A DNA stretch of 64,000 nucleotides, from contig JADLCM010000053.1 of NCBI GenBank assembly GCA_020847175.1, forward strand, positions 1 to 64,000. The letters are read 5' to 3'. Positions 62,788-64,000 of this stretch are shown here, in pieces. The first letter of the stretch is position 1. Every line of letters starts with the position of its first letter. The notes beneath the pieces were generated by a model. The model had not been told where the DNA came from. It ran no database searches and saw nothing but the letters and a program-made list of their open reading frames with translations. The position numbers were made by a program, and so were the translations under genes. This stretch comes from Phycisphaerales bacterium (lineage in GTDB: Bacteria; Planctomycetota; Phycisphaerae; Phycisphaerales; UBA1924).

Positions 62788-64000
62788 CTATTTCCGTTCG
62801 CCGGCGAGAGCCTCGTTCATCAGCGTGAGGAAGATGCCCTGGGCTTGGGGGCTGTCTTCGGGGGTGCCGGGCGGGGGCATTCGTTCGACGTAGACGCCGC
62901 TCGGGAGAAGGTCCCACGCGGTGCGGTGGTCGAGGTCGTGGAGCCGTCGGATGTGGTCGAGCCGGGTGCGGGCGATGGGGTCGCGCACGGGCACGAGGAC
63001 CTCGACGCGGTTATTGAGGTTGCGGTACATCCAGTCGGCGCTGCCGATGAACCAGTCGCCTTCGAGCGGGTCGGCCTTGCCCGCCCCGAAGTGGTAGATG
63101 CGGGCGTGCTCGAGGAAGCGCCCGATGACGCCGATGACGCGGATATTCTCGCTCATGCCGGGTACGCCGGGGCGGAGGCAGCAGAAGCCGCGGACGACGA
63201 GCGTGATCCTGACGCCGGCGCGGCTGGCCTCGTAGAGCTTGCGGGAGATGCGGGTGTCTTCGAGGGCGTTCATCTTGGCGAAGATGCGCCCTTCGCCCCC
63301 GGCGCGGGCCACGTCGATCTCGCGGTCGATGAGGGCGCTGAGGCGCCGGCGCAGGGTGTAGGGGGCGACGATGATGTTGTCGTAGTTGCGGGGCTCGGCC
63401 CGGCCGGTGAGCGAGTTGAAGAGGTCCATGATGTCTTCGACGATGCCGGGGTCGTCGGTGAAGAGGCCGAGGTCGGTGTAGAGCTGGGCGGTCTTGGGGT
63501 GGTAGTTTCCGGTGGAGAGGTGGACGTAGCCGCGGAGGCCCTCCTGCTCGCGCCGGACGACCAGCGAGCACTTGCAATGGGTCTTGAGGCCCATGACGCC
63601 GTAGGCGACGTGGACGCCCGCCTCTTCGAGCTGCCGGGCGAAGCGGACGTTGCGGTGCTCGTCGAAGCGGGCGCGTACCTCGACGAGGCACGCGACCTGC
63701 TTGCCTGCCTCCGCCGCGCGGATGAGCGAACTGACGAAGGGGGAGTCGGGGCTGGTGCGGTAGAGGGTGATCTTGATCGCGAGGACGTCGGGGTCTCGGC
63801 TGGCGGCGGCGATGAACTTCTCGACGCTGGTCTGGAAGTTCTCGTAGGGATGGTGCACGAGGATGTCGCGTTCGCGGATGGCCTGGAAGATGTCGCCGCC
63901 CGCGCGGGTGATGGCCGAGTGGGTGACGCCCGCCCACGGCTCGTACTTGTGCTCCTTGCGGTTCACCTCGGCGAGGGTGAAGAGGTCGGTGTAGTCGAGG
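62788..64000 (-). CDS. ppk: Polyphosphate kinase, 3' part
   Basis: PPK1 polymerises the gamma-phosphate of ATP into polyphosphate. The N-terminus lies beyond the right edge; about 404 C-terminal residues are seen, the frame staying open to the window end. Conserved pieces are YRTSPDSPFVSSLI, VEVRARFDEHRN, MGLKTHCKCSLVVRRE (contains the autophosphorylated His), STGNYHPKTAQLYTDLGLFT, and FIGSADWMYRNLNNRVEV near the end. It ends two bases from the convergent ubiD-family stop. Together with the nearby pst genes it adds to a phosphate-handling neighbourhood, although they are not one operon. Confidence 0.95.
   Translation of the reverse strand, partial: LDYTDLFTLAEVNRKEHKYEPWAGVTHSAITRAGGDIFQAIRERDILVHHPYENFQTSVEKFIAAASRDPDVLAIKITLYRTSPDSPFVSSLIRAAEAGKQVACLVEVRARFDEHRNVRFARQLEEAGVHVAYGVMGLKTHCKCSLVVRREQEGLRGYVHLSTGNYHPKTAQLYTDLGLFTDDPGIVEDIMDLFNSLTGRAEPRNYDNIIVAPYTLRRRLSALIDREIDVARAGGEGRIFAKMNALEDTRISRKLYEASRAGVRITLVVRGFCCLRPGVPGMSENIRVIGVIGRFLEHARIYHFGAGKADPLEGDWFIGSADWMYRNLNNRVEVLVPVRDPIARTRLDHIRRLHDLDHRTAWDLLPSGVYVERMPPPGTPEDSPQAQGIFLTLMNEALAGERK

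Overview
The window is one contiguous, GC-rich bacterial chromosome segment, densely packed with genes on both strands. The gene set points to a Gram-negative member of the Planctomycetota, most likely the Phycisphaerae. The reasons are the lipid A genes lpxC and lpxD beside a Skp-like chaperone, a secreted enzyme ending in a PEP-CTERM-like tail (P-x-P-G, a hydrophobic stretch, RRRR), a secreted protein ending in dockerin-like repeats, long-form PstC and PstA permeases, and the IS200-like RAYT family. This placement is inferred from protein character. No rRNA, tRNA or CRISPR array was found.

Layout: 1-4.6 kb holds an unrecognised partial gene, a small Cys-rich secreted protein, xseA, a small exported protein and an OmpA-type lipoprotein. 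4.7-9.4 kb holds a serA-like dehydrogenase, purF, lgt and galE. 9.4-14.4 kb holds an unknown protein coupled to galE, an unusual fusion of alpha/beta hydrolase, membrane and ATP-grasp parts, and a PIN-PhoH ATPase. 14.4-19.3 kb is a minus-strand envelope cluster, skp-lpxD-lpxC followed by neuB-neuC. 19.4-24.6 kb holds a lipoprotein, a short MnmE-like GTPase, a TPR/YfgM-like membrane protein, an RluD-type pseudouridine synthase and a CCA-adding-type nucleotidyltransferase. 24.8-29.6 kb holds two paralogous SppA/ClpP-fold secreted proteins and an M3 peptidase. 29.7-33.8 kb is leuS. 33.9-42.6 kb, mostly minus strand, holds a large metzincin protease, a UbiA-type phosphoribosyltransferase coupled to a secreted ADP-ribosylglycohydrolase-like protein, tryptophanase and a lipoprotein. 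42.7-45.8 kb holds a MoxR ATPase, an Rrf2 regulator and lysS. 45.9-57.4 kb is a minus-strand run: pstS-pstC-pstA-pstB, then sucA-sucB. 57.5-64 kb holds a vanadium-haloperoxidase-like secreted protein, a HAD phosphatase, a methyltransferase, a UbiD-family decarboxylase and the 3' part of ppk.

The most striking object is leuS. A complete-looking RAYT (REP-associated tyrosine transposase, HUH family) lies in frame inside the CP1 editing domain of leucyl-tRNA synthetase. It is bracketed by a perfect 22-bp inverted repeat, and all synthetase signature motifs remain intact on either side. Upstream of leuS is a possible 15-codon leader peptide containing three Leu codons (CTT, CTT, CTA), followed by a strong intrinsic terminator, which is an attenuator-like arrangement. 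Several genes lacking a Shine-Dalgarno sequence have a TAnnnT hexamer 5-7 nt before the start codon, which suggests leaderless transcripts.
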